The notes below the pieces were generated by a model. It was not told where the DNA came from. It saw only the letters and a program-made list of their open reading frames with translations, and ran no database searches. The position numbers were made by a program, and so were the translations under genes. This document shows, one piece after another, positions 10,482-21,844 of a DNA stretch of 64,000 bases. Location: contig CAUJNA010003241.1 of assembly GCA_963377175.1 (NCBI GenBank), positions 249,501-313,500 on the forward strand, in the 5' to 3' direction. Each line of letters starts with the position of its first letter. Positions within the stretch are counted from its first letter, which is position 1. The stretch comes from Effrenium voratum. Its lineage: Eukaryota > Sar > Dinophyceae > Suessiales > Symbiodiniaceae.

Positions 10482-10550
10482 GTCTCGGTGGTGGCTCTGC
10501 TGCTGGGCGCCCTGCCGGACCTCGGGTTCCTCCCGCGGCGCCTGCGGAGG
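10482..10550 (+). CDS. Candidate exon B3
   Basis: Acceptor CATCGCCAG precedes 23 codons, VSVVALLLGALPDLGFLPRR then LRR, in a GC-rich island. GC after AGG (10551) can be the donor in phase 0; longer versions to about 10600 are possible. No family is recognised. Confidence 0.4.
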
Positions 10551-11095
10551 GCGCTGAAAGCCGCGCCGCATGCGGCGGTGACGCGCACGGAGCGAGCCAG
10601 GGGCAGTCGGGGGGCATTCGAGTGGCTCTGGGTGAGGGTCCCGGTGAGGGGTGAGGTGGGGGGAGGTGGGTTGGATGTGCGTGGTGTTCTCTTTTTGTTT
10701 TAGTTGTTTTGCTTCTGGCTGTTTGGTTCCAAGTGTGTCCTGTTTTGGCAACTTGTTTGGGCTTGGAAGGTTTGTTAGGTTTTCCAATTGACAATTTATC
10801 CCCGAGCTCAGACCTGATGCGATCTTGGCGGCAAAAGGACAAGGGTTTGTGACACATGACACAAGGGCTCTTGCGGCCTCCTTGTCCTGGGGCTTGGAGG
10901 CGTATCCTAGCATGCCCACAACAGGATTCCATATACTTCCCTGAAAACATCACCTCGCCCAACGGAAGCTCACTTCAAAAGCGCAACCCAACCGCCAAAC
11001 ACTTTAAACCTCATACAAAAAAGGATCAAGGGTTCCGCTCAACTTCGGACCAGGGAGCGAGCGAGTCCGTTCGAGTCCGTTCGGTGTTTTGGGAG

Positions 11096-11176
11096 GACGG
11101 GCAGATCAGCAGCCACCCGCAGTTCCTGGAGGTGAACCAGGAGACCTTGCAGCTGGCGGATGCGGACACCAAAGAG
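11096..11176 (+). CDS. Candidate exon B4
   Basis: Acceptor TTTTGGGAG precedes 27 codons beginning DGQISSHPQFLEVNQETLQL and ending ADADTKE. GC after GAG is an in-phase donor. This is one of the more protein-like exons, but no family is recognised. Confidence 0.55.
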
Positions 11177-12027
11177 GCAGCGGGCTGTGGGGCTGTGCGG
11201 AGCGGTGTCGGCGGGTGTTTGACGTGTTTTTTTGTGGTTTGGGCCGTTTTAAGTGCAAGGGTCTCGGGGGTGTTTTTGGTTGGCTTCTTGGCTTCGTTGC
11301 ACCGGGGGCGGAGAAAACACACATGTGTTTTTGTTGCTTGAGAAGCAGAACACATGAGAAGTTGGCAATGGAGGTTTAGTTTTGCTCTTTGCAGTGTTTT
11401 TTTCTTCTGGTAGCATCAGCTTGGCGATTCCGAGCCATCCGGTTCCGGGATTCCTTAGGTTTTTTGCGTGGTTGTTAGTTGGTTTAGTGGGGGCGAGTTC
11501 CATTTAACTCACTAAACGTCAAACTTTTGGCAGGTGCTCAGTTAAGTCAAGTTTGAAACCCCGGAGAAAATAATATAGCTGCCTCACTAGTCTTTGGTTC
11601 ATGCGTTTACTCAATGGAGTCTTTCTTTCTCTTTATATTAGTGTGGGGATTGCAAGGGCAATGGTTCTTAGATTCTTTTGCTCGCCAACGTTGGGAAGGT
11701 CCGGGGACAAACCCAAATCCCCCGTTTCGGCCCAGGCCGAAACTTCGATCCCGAGCGAGAATTTGTTCAATGGGACCACCTCCCAAAAGTGTGCCGATCG
11801 TCTTTCCGGCGTTACGTTGGGCGTCCCCTGGCGCTTCAGAGCTCTGAGCTCTGCGTATGAGAAAAAACACACACCTGAACTTTACTCTAACCCCCCCCCC
11901 AAAAAAAAAAAAAAACGAAAAAAGAAAGGAAGAAGACAAAGAAATGGTCTCTCTTGGTCTGATTTCCGACAGAAGCGGTTTTCTCTTGGTTTGGTGGACT
12001 CGGTGAGAAGCTATGGGCGGCCGGAAG
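11177..12027 (+). other. Intron with family K element
   Basis: It holds a family K repeat at about 11424-11535 (GCCATCCGGTTCC ... CAAACTTTTGGCAGG). The rest is T/G-rich. The polyA/polyC run at 11890-11935 is low complexity. Confidence 0.4.
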
Positions 12028-12090
12028 CTGGAACGCCTGCAGGTCCTAGCGCCCAACGTCTTTGCCTCCCGGATGGAACGCAGATCGCAG
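12028..12090 (+). CDS. Candidate exon B5
   Basis: After GGCCGGAAG the frame reads LERLQVLAPNVFASRMERRS. GC dinucleotides near 12088-12105 could be donors. The end is approximate, and an upstream in-frame start (MGGRK) is possible. The translation is protein-like and of unknown family. Confidence 0.4.
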
Positions 12091-13120
12091 ATCGGGGGGG
12101 CGGGTGGTTCGTAGGGTCGTGGTGGTCTTCTCTTGGTGGTTCCCAGCCATCCGATTCCTGAGCCGTTTAGCGTTTTAGTGTTTAGTGGTAGTTTCCATTT
12201 CACCCACTCAAAGTCAAGCTTTTTGCAGGGGATCTGCGGGCCGCCCAGTTCTTCTTTGTTTGAATAGACACAGAAACAGCCCGCAAGGACGGCGCTCCCG
12301 GGACTGAGTAAAGAGATCTGCACCGATTGGAGCGAACTGTGGAGCAGACGACAGTCAGGTTGCCCCGAGCTGGTGGTTTGGATGGAATGGGAAATCCCTG
12401 CTGAACCACCGAATCACGCTCCAAACCACCAACTAGAGGTTGTTTTGTGGAAGCGACAGAGTGAAGAGCTAGTGGTATGACATCAATTTCTGGCACGAGC
12501 CGTTTGAAGTGAACGCAGGTCTCCAAGCATGCGGGAAATATGACACAGGAAAACAGGCAGCAAATATTAAGCTTGTGCTCTCCGGTGTAAGTTGGTGTTC
12601 CCGGTTTGGTTTTGTTTACATCTCTCTCAACAAGACCGCTCTAACAAACACGTAGCATGGTACCGTCCATGTCCTAGTTTTGTGGGCAAGTCTTACACAG
12701 TCGCACACACACACACACACACACACACTGCGCATGTTAGTGGTAGGACAGTCCTTCCCGAGCACGTGAGCTTCAGACTTTCCATACCGTCCCATGCAAA
12801 GCAAGGCCTTTCCAAAGGGCGCCACATTTTTTTCCGGATCTTCTAAGATTGGGAGTGGCTCGTTTCTTTGGGTACCCATACCTGGTTGGTTGAGGGGAAC
12901 CAAAAGGAAACCGTTGAGCCATGGTGGTGGCCCCCATGAGACACACCGAATTCCCGAGTTTTTACGGATCGTGCAAGTCTGCAGAGGCAACCTATGGTTG
13001 GGTTCCGCGCTTGCGCTTTACGTCCGAGAAACCCCCCTGTCCCACGGGTTTGGTCCAAGCAAATGTGGTTTCCAATTGTATTTATCCACAAAAAGGATGC
13101 TCTCCACAAGAGCTACCAAG
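12091..13120 (+). other. Intron-like stretch with CA microsatellite
   Basis: It includes a (CA)n run at 12703-12728 and a family F block at about 12870-12930. No supportable exon was seen before 13121. Confidence 0.4.
12137..12240. mobile_element. Intronic repeat, family K
   Basis: GTTCCCAGCCATCCGATTCC, then GTTTTAG, TTCCATTT and CTTTTTGCAGGGGATCTG. Copies with the same order are at 57606-57710 and, more diverged, at 11424-11535. A fragment is near 15973-16010. All end in an acceptor-like GGCAGG/TGCAGG. Confidence 0.55.
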
Positions 13121-13168
13121 GCTGCGGGACCCTTAAGGGGCGACAACTTCGTGCGATTCCTGCCGGGC
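13121..13168 (+). CDS. Candidate exon B6
   Basis: After AGCTACCAAG the 16 codons read AAGPLRGDNFVRFLPG, followed by GC. The exon is short, in phase 0 at both ends, and has no family assignment. Confidence 0.35.
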
Positions 13169-13527
13169 GCTTGGATTGGGTTGGTATGGGCATGTGAAGG
13201 TGTGTGTGTTTTATGAAGGTACCCTTTCTAGCTGTCAAACCAAGATAGAAGGAAACCAGTCATCTTTCGGGTTTCTATTTTGACAATACAGCCATGTGTC
13301 AAACCCCACAACTTCTGGGCGAAAGCCATTTAGAGAGATCCCCTTGTGTGTCCAAGGCACAGCCCGCCCGTGTTTTCCATGGGGTGGGTATGGTTTGATC
13401 AAGCATCTTGTCGCCTGATTTATGTCCCCTCCCCCCAGACCTTCATCAGTCATGAGACCATTCCCAGGCTGACAAGTCAGGATTCGCGCTGCTGACGCTG
13501 GTGATGTTGTTGGCTTTTTTTGTTCAG

Positions 13528-13554
13528 GAATATATTACAGAGCTTGAGAAAGTG
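13528..13554 (+). CDS. Candidate micro-exon B7 (27 nt)
   Basis: The acceptor TTTTTTTGTTCAG and a GC donor enclose nine codons, EYITELEKV, phase 0 at both ends. A longer exon is possible because the frame stays open downstream. Confidence 0.4.
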
Positions 13555-13926
13555 GCGAGGGTTTACCTCGGCCCTGGTGCCATCAGCCTTCCGAAAGGGG
13601 TCAAATGTGCGCCAAAGTCCTGGGCGAAAGCCCGCGTGGCCTCTAGGAAGGTTCCAGGAGTCGAGGGGTTTTGGGCATGTCGTGGGGCCCTTTTTGGCAC
13701 GGAGAAATGCGGAATTAGGGCTCCTGGGCTTCTCCTTCTAGCTGCCCCAAGAGCAGTTCTGCCAGTCTTGGCAGGTTTTTATCAAATGATCTTCAACATG
13801 TGCCATAATTTTTTTGCCAAAACAACACCTGGTCTTGTACCGTATTCTGGTTGAAGAGCATTCATTTCGCGGGGGTTTTTCAGGCTTCCCCAGTTTCTGG
13901 GCTCCGTGCAACTGCAACCTCGCCAG

Positions 13927-13990
13927 GATCGGCGACGCCTTTGTGATCCGCCAACAGGTGGCAGCGTCGGCGAAGCTGGCGCGGGAGTCG
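13927..13990 (+). CDS. Candidate exon B8
   Basis: After CTCGCCAG the frame reads IGDAFVIRQQVAASAKLARE then S, a helix-forming segment. The next codons are GCA TGA, so either this is a terminal exon ending at 13996 or GC at 13991 is a donor. A competing frame (phase 0 from the acceptor) is also open. Confidence 0.4.
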
Positions 13991-14384
13991 GCATGAAAAA
14001 GGCGGAAGCCGGTGCCAAGACTGTCGGTCAGCTGCTCCATGGATGGGGATGAGGAAGGCCCCGCATCTTGATATCCACAAGAATCACAAGAAACTGTTCG
14101 ATGAAACCGCTGGCTCAAGAGGAGTTTGCACCTGGTCCCGTAGGATTTACGCAGATCCATAGGTTGACTCGGAGCCCCAAAGGGCGTCATTTTTTAGGGA
14201 GGAATGCTTGATTTCAGGGACTTTCGTTGGTTTTCATTTTTTTTTGTTCCCAAAAAGCAACTCAGGCTTCCTCGCCATTGGGTTGGAGCCGGTTCAAAGA
14301 AACTCGGGGAGTTTCTGCATGCACTTTGGCCGATAGTGGGGGTCTCTGCTTGGGCTTGGGGGGGGGGGGGGGCAGGGTTCAACC

Positions 14385-14520
14385 CTCAAATCACCACCAA
14401 GTACCAATCAAAGCCACCAATACAAACCACCACTCACCACTAATCCAAATCCAACACACACCACCAACACACACCACCAACACACACCACCACTCACCAC
14501 AATCCAAATCACTACTCAAC
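14385..14520. repeat. CA/CCA-rich short tandem repeats
   Basis: Repeated ACACACCACCA and CCACCACTCACCAC units, preceded by a G-run at 14361-14372. Low complexity. Confidence 0.8.
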
Positions 14521-14576
14521 TCTCAAAACGCCATCGCTTGGGCTTGCGACCCGTCGACTTGCTAGCGCGCACCCAG

Positions 14577-14612
14577 GCGGGCTTGCCCTTCTACTCGCTG
14601 ACCTACAGCTGA
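14577..14612 (+). CDS. Candidate terminal exon B9
   Basis: The acceptor GCGCACCCAG precedes AGLPFYSLTYS and a TGA stop at 14610-14612. The open frame upstream (LGLRPVDLLART) may also be coding. This is a plausible end of the 8.5-14.6 kb gene, which would be about 6 kb long with micro-exons. Confidence 0.35.
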   Translation, partial: AGLPFYSLTYS

Positions 14613-15082
14613 GCACCGCATTTCGTTTCTCACGCGCACGGCGCGACGGGAAAAGCGGCGGACCGCGGCGGCAGGGAGGCGTACGCTTTAGCCATGTGGC
14701 CGTGGGTCAACACCAATTATGGGATCCCATTTTGAGGTGGGTGCACCACCCATTTTAGTCTATTTTAGTTGGGATTGGGATGTTCACTGGGGGTACGGGG
14801 TTTTGACCCATGTTTCAACGGTCTTAGCGGCTTCAACCGGATCCATGTGCTTTCAGGGATTTATCTCTGGGATCCCTTCCTGTTGTTAGATGAGGTTCGC
14901 TTGTTCTATCAGTATTCTATCATGTTTTTGGGGGCCAAAGGCAGAGGTGGATTTCCTCGTTAATGCCGCGCAAATTGTTGCGGACCTCATGCCTTGTTTC
15001 AGCTTGCTCTTACACTATATACCCGGTATTGGTTCAAAGGTCACCAGCCACTTAAAAAGTCAGTTTTTGGTTGGTGCGGTTT

Positions 15083-15400
15083 AACTGGAAGAGCAGTCAA
15101 GCTTGCAGGCAGCAGAGAAGCTGCCACATGGTCTGTGGGAAGCCATCAAACATTGTGCTTCGAAAGGAAATGCAAAAGGAAAGCTGCTCTTTTGGCGGAG
15201 GGGGGGTGGTCCGGATTTCTGCAACCAAGCCACAGAGGCGGTTATCAAAAGTTGGATCCCGTTGGGGACTCAGGTGGGGCTTTGAACATTGCATTGGTAC
15301 TGGCATTGCTGTCAGTCTGCTTCAAGGTCAACCTCAACGCATCACGGACGGATGGAAAAAATGCCAAGAACATTTGCCCACTGCGGGTTTAGATAGGTGA
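15083..15400 (+). pseudogene. Broken ORF pair, unknown protein
   Basis: From 15083 one frame reads LEEQSSLQAAEKLPHGLWEA, then IKHCASKGNAKGKLLFWRR, and stops at TGA near 15286. The neighbouring frame then takes over with GTGIAVSLLQGQPQRITDGW and ends KKCQEHLPTAGLDR with TGA at 15398-15400. Both halves look like real protein and meet where the first ends, so a single frameshift in a once-continuous coding region is the simplest reading. No introner motif interrupts it. Family not recognised. Confidence 0.4.
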
Positions 15401-16119
15401 TCACCTTGCGAGAGGGACGCAAAGAGAGACGGAGGTTTTTGGAGACGCAGTTCAGTTGCGACTGAACTCTGGCCATTTCAAGAAGTTTGGTTTCTGCATG
15501 TTCAAAATGAATGCTGGCCCAGTCAACTCATGGTGCTACTAGCCATTTCAAGAAGTTTGGTAGAAATCGCTTCAAGCTGGATTGAGAGAAACCCCCGCTC
15601 GACCTCTGCTTCCAGCTGTCGGGGAAGGACAAATCGGGACCAGGACATCACGCAGATCGGTCCGGCATTCGGAGCACAAGTGTACACCGAGACAAATCTC
15701 CTCACGTGTGTGTGTTTTTTAGGGGGACCCGCAAAATTGTGGTTTTCCTTGTGGCTTCCCTTTAAAGCCTCAGCTCAGAGAAAAAAAACACACCAAACCT
15801 GTCTGAGTTTTGGATCAGACCACAAGAGCTACCAGAGGCTTGTGACAGCAGGGTAGCTCCACACACGCATCTCTGCGGCTGTGGCCGCAATTCCTTGCTG
15901 TGCGCTCAGAGGGAAAGCACAAAATGCCCAGTTTGGGGTGTGCTTTTGAAGGGATCCCTGAAAACAGGTGGTTCAACCAGCCATCCGGTCATTTAGGATG
16001 TTTTAGGCTTTTGGCGCTGAACTCATTTGTCTCGCGCGGGGCTTGAGGTGAGCATGGGTCAGTCAGCTGGCCAGGCTGGGACCAAGTTCTTTAGAGGCGG
16101 TCGCTCGTCTTTGCTTGCC

Positions 16120-16234
16120 TCAGTTGCTCAGTGGCACCGATTCAGTTTCCCTTTTTTTTGGTGGCTGCCCCACCAAAAATGGTCTTCCCCAAAAAGGGTT
16201 CCGTTTTTTTTTCCAGGGTCACTGAACAACTGAG
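16120..16234. mobile_element. Introner-like element, family A (TIR plus 5-bp TSD)
   Basis: Left end TCAGTTGCTCAGTGGCACC. Right end GGGTCACTGAACAACTGAG. The flanking 5-bp duplication is TTGCC (16115-16119 and 16235-16239). The interior has GGTGGCTGCCCCACCAAAAA, TGGTCTTCCCCAAAAAGGGT and TTTCCAGGG. See the matching copies at 22746, 37492, 41579, 45575, 57072, 58733 and 60481. Confidence 0.85.
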
Positions 16235-18318
16235 TTGCCTGAACTTTTGCTTCCAAGCGCTGAAAACAGAAGACTTGAGGAAATTGTTGGTTGGTGGTTC
16301 GGATTGGTTTGGATTTGGATTTGAGCCCCTGGCTTTTGAGCGTAGATTTGGGAACCCCCTCCGGAACACCACCAAACTAACGGGCTCCAAACCAGAGGGA
16401 AGCTGAATGACTGGAGTCTTGCAAGGCGAGGTACACAGCTCATCTCCTTCGGCGGCTTCCCCGAAGAAACCGAGGTCTTGTGTTGTGTAGGTCAACTCCT
16501 TGACTCGTGCACCGCGGCAAGCCGTGCTGGTTGCCTTTACTTACATTTGATGAAGACTATGTTTTGCCTCCCCCTGTGGGTTTTAAGGGGAAGCTATCAC
16601 TAGAGGAAATATCTAACGTCAACGGTGGAAGAATCCAGAGGATCCGACGAGTCAAAGAAACCCTTTGAGGACTTTAAAGTAGTGCAACCCATTAGACTGG
16701 TCCTCCGGATTTTGCTGGCGACATCTTCAAGACACACGGCTCCCCACACCCCACACCACACCGTCCCCCACCCTACCCCACCCGCCCCAAGTATTTTGGG
16801 CAGGTGACCAAAGCTCCGCCAGCCACTGCTCCGGCCAGAGCCTCAGAAACCTCAGCTTCCCTCGTGCTCGGCCTGGAGCGCGGTGGACGCCAAGGGGTAC
16901 CTTTCCTGCTTGGATTTGGAAGATGGGGTTTGAATCTCCAAACCACCAACGAGCTGAACTCAACATGGCGGTTTCAACTTCAAATGGTGGTTTCCCTCGT
17001 GCTCTCCTCTAAAATCACCCCCCCCAAAGCCCAATACAAAGAGAGTACCATGAAAGAAGGACACACAAACACACATATATGAAAAAGTATATATTATACG
17101 CTGAAGATCTCATGTTTGGAAGTGCTATTGCAGTTTTCATGACTGGGTCTTTCGTTCGGTGCAATAATTATGTGGGTGGGAACTACAATCATCCCTGTTT
17201 GTCTTTGGGGAGTTTGCCGCGAGACTTCTAACCATGGTGCCGCGTGAGCTAATGTGCCATTGGGAGATGATAGTCGTTGTAACGAGACCAACTTTTTTCG
17301 CAAACAAGGTGTTGGGCAAAATTTGATTAGGGTCGTGTCGTTTTCTGAGGGTACGTGTTTGGTTTGGTTTAAAAAGAAGCAAAACAACAGGAACACCCAT
17401 CGATTGTTTGGCGGGCGCTACAAAAAGACACCCGCCAGCCTTGGGCCTCGGAGAGGGACCTTCAGGAGCTCTAAGCACAGGTCGAAACCTGAGGCCAGCG
17501 CGTTTGGTCACTCAACGCCAGACATGTGGTCAGCACGTGCTGTTTCTTGGGGCATGCTGAATACCACATCCCGATTCCATGATACTGCTACACCATCGGT
17601 GTAAGTGTGTGTGTGTGTGTGTGTGAGTGCCAAATGCGAGGACTTCCCTTTGAATGGTGTTCGGCATGCTTGAATGAAGACAACACCATTTGGGTGTGTC
17701 CGTTTTTAAGGAGACTCCCCAAAATGGTGGATTTTCTTTTGGTTTCCCTTTCAATCCATCCAAAAGGGGCACCTTCAAAAGAAAACACCCCCCCCACTTG
17801 TCGGCGCCCCCTTTTTCAGAAACGCCTCTGTGGAATTTTGTCACCCATGCTGAGGGCGATGTATCTGAAGGGTCCGAGTCAATGTCCCCTTGAAGGATCA
17901 AGCAGTGCAGTTTCATATCCATGCAAGAGGCTTTTCCGGTGCAATATTTGGTTAGGAAGCCTCGTATTGTGACTAGACATATGGGCGCCATGGTGCAATA
18001 TTTGGTTGGGAAAGACTGCGACCTGGTTTTTTTGGGGCTTCCCGGGCTTAAGACACCGTCAGATCCCGCCCAGAGCCCAATGAGTTCAGCCTGAGATGTC
18101 TTCCGCCAACTATTGAATCCTTTGGCAATCCAAACATGCCAGATGGTCGTGGTTCCCCCTAGTGCCGTCAAAAGCCGAAAAATGGCTCAGGGATCAACCC
18201 AGTTGGAGGAGACGGTGGGGACCATTCCGTGGGTTGCGCACACCTAGGGCTGCCCCGCAGGCAGGTAGCCCGGCCAACGGCGAGGCGAGGGCCTCAACTG
18301 AGCAGAGCCCAAAAGTGA

Positions 18319-18452
18319 TTTGAGGCACAGTCAAAACCCGGGTAGATGAAGGTTAGTAAGAGGCCAACCATAAGTAGTTGCGGCCGCCTCCTTCATTCTT
18401 TGCATGGTTCTGGGTCGACCATTTTTGCACCGGGTTTTGATTGTGACTCAAA
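18319..18452. mobile_element. Introner-like element, family E
   Basis: Long inverted ends: TTTGAGGCACAGTCAAAACC on the left and GGTTTTGATTGTGACTCAAA on the right (one or two mismatches over about 24 bp). The interior contains GGTAGATGAAGG, AGTAGTTGCGGCCGCC and CATGGTTCTGGGT. Copies are at 53058-53198 and 59229-59358. Confidence 0.75.
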
Positions 18453-19116
18453 TAGTAATTTTAGTAGGCGGGGTCGGGGCATCGATCTCGCTTGCGAATG
18501 TGGTTCGACAAAACCTGGTTGAACATTGGGGCTATAATAAAAGCCTTTATAAACCTGTACAACCATCATGTTGGAACCAAAGTCTCGGCCGAAATGGGCG
18601 CTGCAACAGAAAAACCAGGGGTCCTGCCAAGGTTCTGATCCAAGGATAGTTGGCCCTGATTGGCCCTAGTAGTAATCCAAGGGGCCCTGATTGGCAGTAG
18701 TGATGTCGGCTACCCTCTTTCCAACCAGGTTTTGGAAGACGGTCCTCTTGGGCTGGCCCTGTCCACTTCCATGCTTGAGACAGAGGCTACCTGCTTCATA
18801 TGTTTTTTCGTTTGCTTCTGTGTGGGTGAAAACAGATCAGCTGACCTCTGGCCTTCAGGTATCCATTTCACCCAGCAGCTCCAGTTTAGGAGTTTGGGAT
18901 TGCTTGCCAGCGAGCTACCGCCAGCGGTTCGCAAAGGGACCTTCATGACTGGTACCTATTTTTGTTTGGTTTCTGTGGTGCCAACGCGCTTACAGCCCGG
19001 AAGTTTATAAATAAATTATATTGCTTTGGCGAGTTAATTCTTGTTCTTCCCGGAGAGGCGCCCATTTGTTGTTCTTGCTGCATTGTTTAACATTGCTACC
19101 GGCTTGCAATTCTCAG

Positions 19117-19252
19117 AGCTATGAAGCCCAATGGCAAGATCAACCATGCGCTCAAATCGTGCGAGCGCAAAGGGCAAGTCTTGATGAAGGATATGCTGTC
19201 GACTTTCCAGTGTGAATACGGCACGGCGTCGCGCAAGCCGGTCAAGCCGTGA
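19117..19252 (+). CDS. Candidate terminal exon, unrecognised
   Basis: After TTGCAATTCTCAG a frame reads MKPNGKINHALKSCERKGQV, continues to SRKPVKP, and stops at TGA (19250-19252). It is lysine/arginine-rich and protein-like. A second frame stops at 19215. It could be the 3' end of a gene whose other exons were not found. Confidence 0.35.
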
Positions 19253-19305
19253 AGGGCCCAAACGAAGTTTCGCGGCATCCCTGGGAGCCCTTGATGGTTG
19301 TGCAG

Positions 19306-19485
19306 CGCTGTATATGTACATATATACATATATACATACGCACATACATATTTTTATATAGACGATACTCCACCTGCAGGTAGTCACCTGTTTTCGGTAC
19401 AAATTCACATGTTTGCCACATATGGACATATATTGACATATATGTTCACGTGTATACTAGTACATATGTCTACAGCATATATTTG

Positions 19486-19517
<32 letters not shown>

Positions 19518-19835
19518 CCCTCCCTCCCCCGTTGTCATGGCACCTGACAGGGGGTCTGCAAGAGGAAAATCATCCAGGTACGCTGCCACAACTGCTATGC
19601 TATTGGGAGGCAGGGTATATATAGACATAGATGTGTGAATAACATATATATATATACATACACACGTCTATATACATTCAGGTAAATATTTTCCAGTATA
19701 TGTATAGATACCATATAAATATATGCCACACATATATATATATATATATGCCATACATAAACATATATATATATATATATATATATGCTACCCCCCCCCC
19801 GGGCATATATATATATACATATGTGTATATACACA
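19306..19835. repeat. AT/TATAC microsatellite block
   Basis: Long runs of TA, ATAC and TATG dinucleotide and tetranucleotide repeats, broken by a unique segment (19520-19615) and a C-run at 19791-19800. Open frames here (poly-Ile/Tyr) are artefacts. Confidence 0.9.
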
Positions 19836-20739
19836 TGCATAACAACCACTTCCGGTTGTGAGCTGCGCCAGGCCGAGGGCCCCAGGCGAGCAGCGCGGGC
19901 ACCACGCACCGAGGGCCTGCCGCCGGGGGTGCTCAGCGAGGGAACGTCTCTCTCGTCCTTTCGTTTTGGGGTAGCCCCAAAAACGACGAGCCACCCACAG
20001 ATGGGGGTTTCGTTGCTGTTTTTGTTCCATGGATGTTTTTGTGTTTCTCTTTTTTGTTTGTGTGCTCCATGTACTTTCGGGAAGCCCCGTGGATCTGAGC
20101 CACAAATTCCGACCTGTCCACCTTTTTGGTGGTAAACATCAGCTTGGGTCAAAGCTCATAGTGTCTTTTGGAGGGATGTTTTGACGGGGAAATCAACCGG
20201 AGCCCTTCAGCGATTTCAATAGAAACGGCCAGTAGCTTCAGATCAACTTTGAGTTTCTTTTTGCTTGGCGATCGACTTGGACTGGGCTTGGACTGGCTGG
20301 CGGTCGAAGTCAACCGGTGGTTTTCCTTGTTGGACCTATGGGGTGAATTTGATACTGGTTCAATGTGGTCAGTCTTCTGTGAGGAGTAAGTTCTCTCTTG
20401 GCTATTTAAATGTCTAACTTGTGTGGGCTTTACACGACTTTTTGGTCCCTGTGATTTCCCTCTTAAACCGCCATGAAGCTAGTTGCGGGGATGGCACCGT
20501 AACAAACAACCTGGGTCGAGTACCACTACAAATGCGGCTCTTTGTGGTGTACTTTCAGACCGGGCCATAGGCATAAATGGATTGAAAGAAAACAGTTACT
20601 CTCCAGCAACCCCGAGCTACTGTTTTTTGGAAAGTACTTGGGATTTTAGACACAGCAAAAAGCAGTTGTTGGGGGGTGCTGGCTATTGCCACCATCATTA
20701 GTTTCTAAATTTGTCAAGCTGAATCCACTGCTGGTGTTA

Positions 20740-21200
20740 ATTTCTGAGAATCGGCGTTGCAGCTAGCCGTTGAACAAGCATTTTTGCTTATGTCGAATAC
20801 CACAAAATCCCACGGACACATGCTGAGCAACAAACGTTCAGAAACAAGGGCCGTCGATCCTGCTCTGAAACGGACACATATGTCATCATGCCTTCTTGCG
20901 AATCCCCCCACAGATGCACGAATTCACCGACTTCTCTGCATAGAGATCCACATGTGGACGTGACCGACAAATTCAACATGCATTTACTTCCTGCTTTGAC
21001 AGTACGATCTTGTCCAAGCTCCTTTCTGACCATGCCGGTTAAGCCTACCAGGTGTTCTAACCATTTTTGCAAAGACACCTGCGCTTGGGCGACAAAGACT
21101 GTGCTGACATTTGAGCAAGCTCCTGCCCTCGTGTCCAACGGAATCGGCTCGGCTCAGTTGAGATGCATAAAAAACATATTCCAGACAAGTATTTCATGAG
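20740..21200. other. Region with overlapping open frames, unassigned
   Basis: Frames of 68 to 116 codons are open on both strands. They include a + frame with HCKDTCAWATKTVLT-like composition and a - frame starting MDTRAGACSNVSTVF. The stretch lacks introner motifs and simple repeats, unlike its surroundings. The coding strand and the existence of a gene are undecided. Confidence 0.25.
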
Positions 21201-21725
21201 GTGTATAGACGTCAAAGGTGCATGTGCAGACGGACATGTACGTTATTTGAATTCATGGTGAAACCTAGCAAGCCCTTGGTTTCTGGCGGAAGCTGGGGAC
21301 GACATTTGGGATTCCATATCCATTTGCAGAGGAGCACACCTGAAATGACTGGAGGTGCGATAGGAAGGGCGCCTGAATTTCTACTAACACCAGGTGACGT
21401 CAGGCTTTCTTCCTTCAGGTTTCTGTCGAAACGCAAGTGTCCTTTGTGCCTTTGGTTTGTAGCCTGAGTGGCAGTTGAAACTAGCCCCGATTTTCGGGTA
21501 ATTTCTCAAAGTCAGGTCGCTCAACGAAACTTCCCAAGCGCCCTGCGAATTTTGCTCAAACCAGACGCCTCTGAGCATGGACTGTGTCCATGCTGATTTG
21601 CTTGAAGCTTGCTGGTGCTCACATGGTTGTTGTTGATAAAGCATTTTACATTTCTGCTTGTGGTGGTTTAGTGGTTGGAATCCCCACTTAGCTGCTAAGA
21701 GATGATTTTTTTGCTCGCCTTCCAG

Positions 21726-21844
21726 CGTCCGCCGGCGAGCTCTCGGACCAGCATGGAGCGAGGTCTGAGCCCGGGGTACTCCAACAAGCCGTCACGGCGG
21801 TGGTGGGGCGCCGGCGCGGAGCCAAAGCGAGTCAACGCGCGTGA
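21726..21844 (+). CDS. Candidate exon, possibly terminal
   Basis: The acceptor CTCGCCTTCCAG precedes a frame reading SAGELSDQHGARSEPGVLQQ, then AVTAVVGRRRGAKASQRA and TGA. A competing frame starts MERGLSPGYSNK at 21753. Several GC dinucleotides inside could be donors, so this may instead be an internal exon upstream of the kinase. Confidence 0.35.

Larger units (their letters stand above)
14613..18318 (+). other. Element-rich stretch without firm genes
   Basis: Contains the second family N copy (14735-14815), the broken ORF pair, a family A element, a family C fragment at about 16552-16612, a GT run at 17606-17625 and a family F block at 17690-17790. No supportable exon besides the broken ORFs. 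Confidence 0.4.

Noticed and set aside
10201..10962. 253-codon minus-strand ORF
   Set aside because: It overlaps the GC-rich + strand exon candidate and G-rich intron sequence; Pro/Arg-rich with no domain.
19306..19905. Poly-Tyr/Ile open frames on both strands
   Set aside because: AT microsatellite translation.
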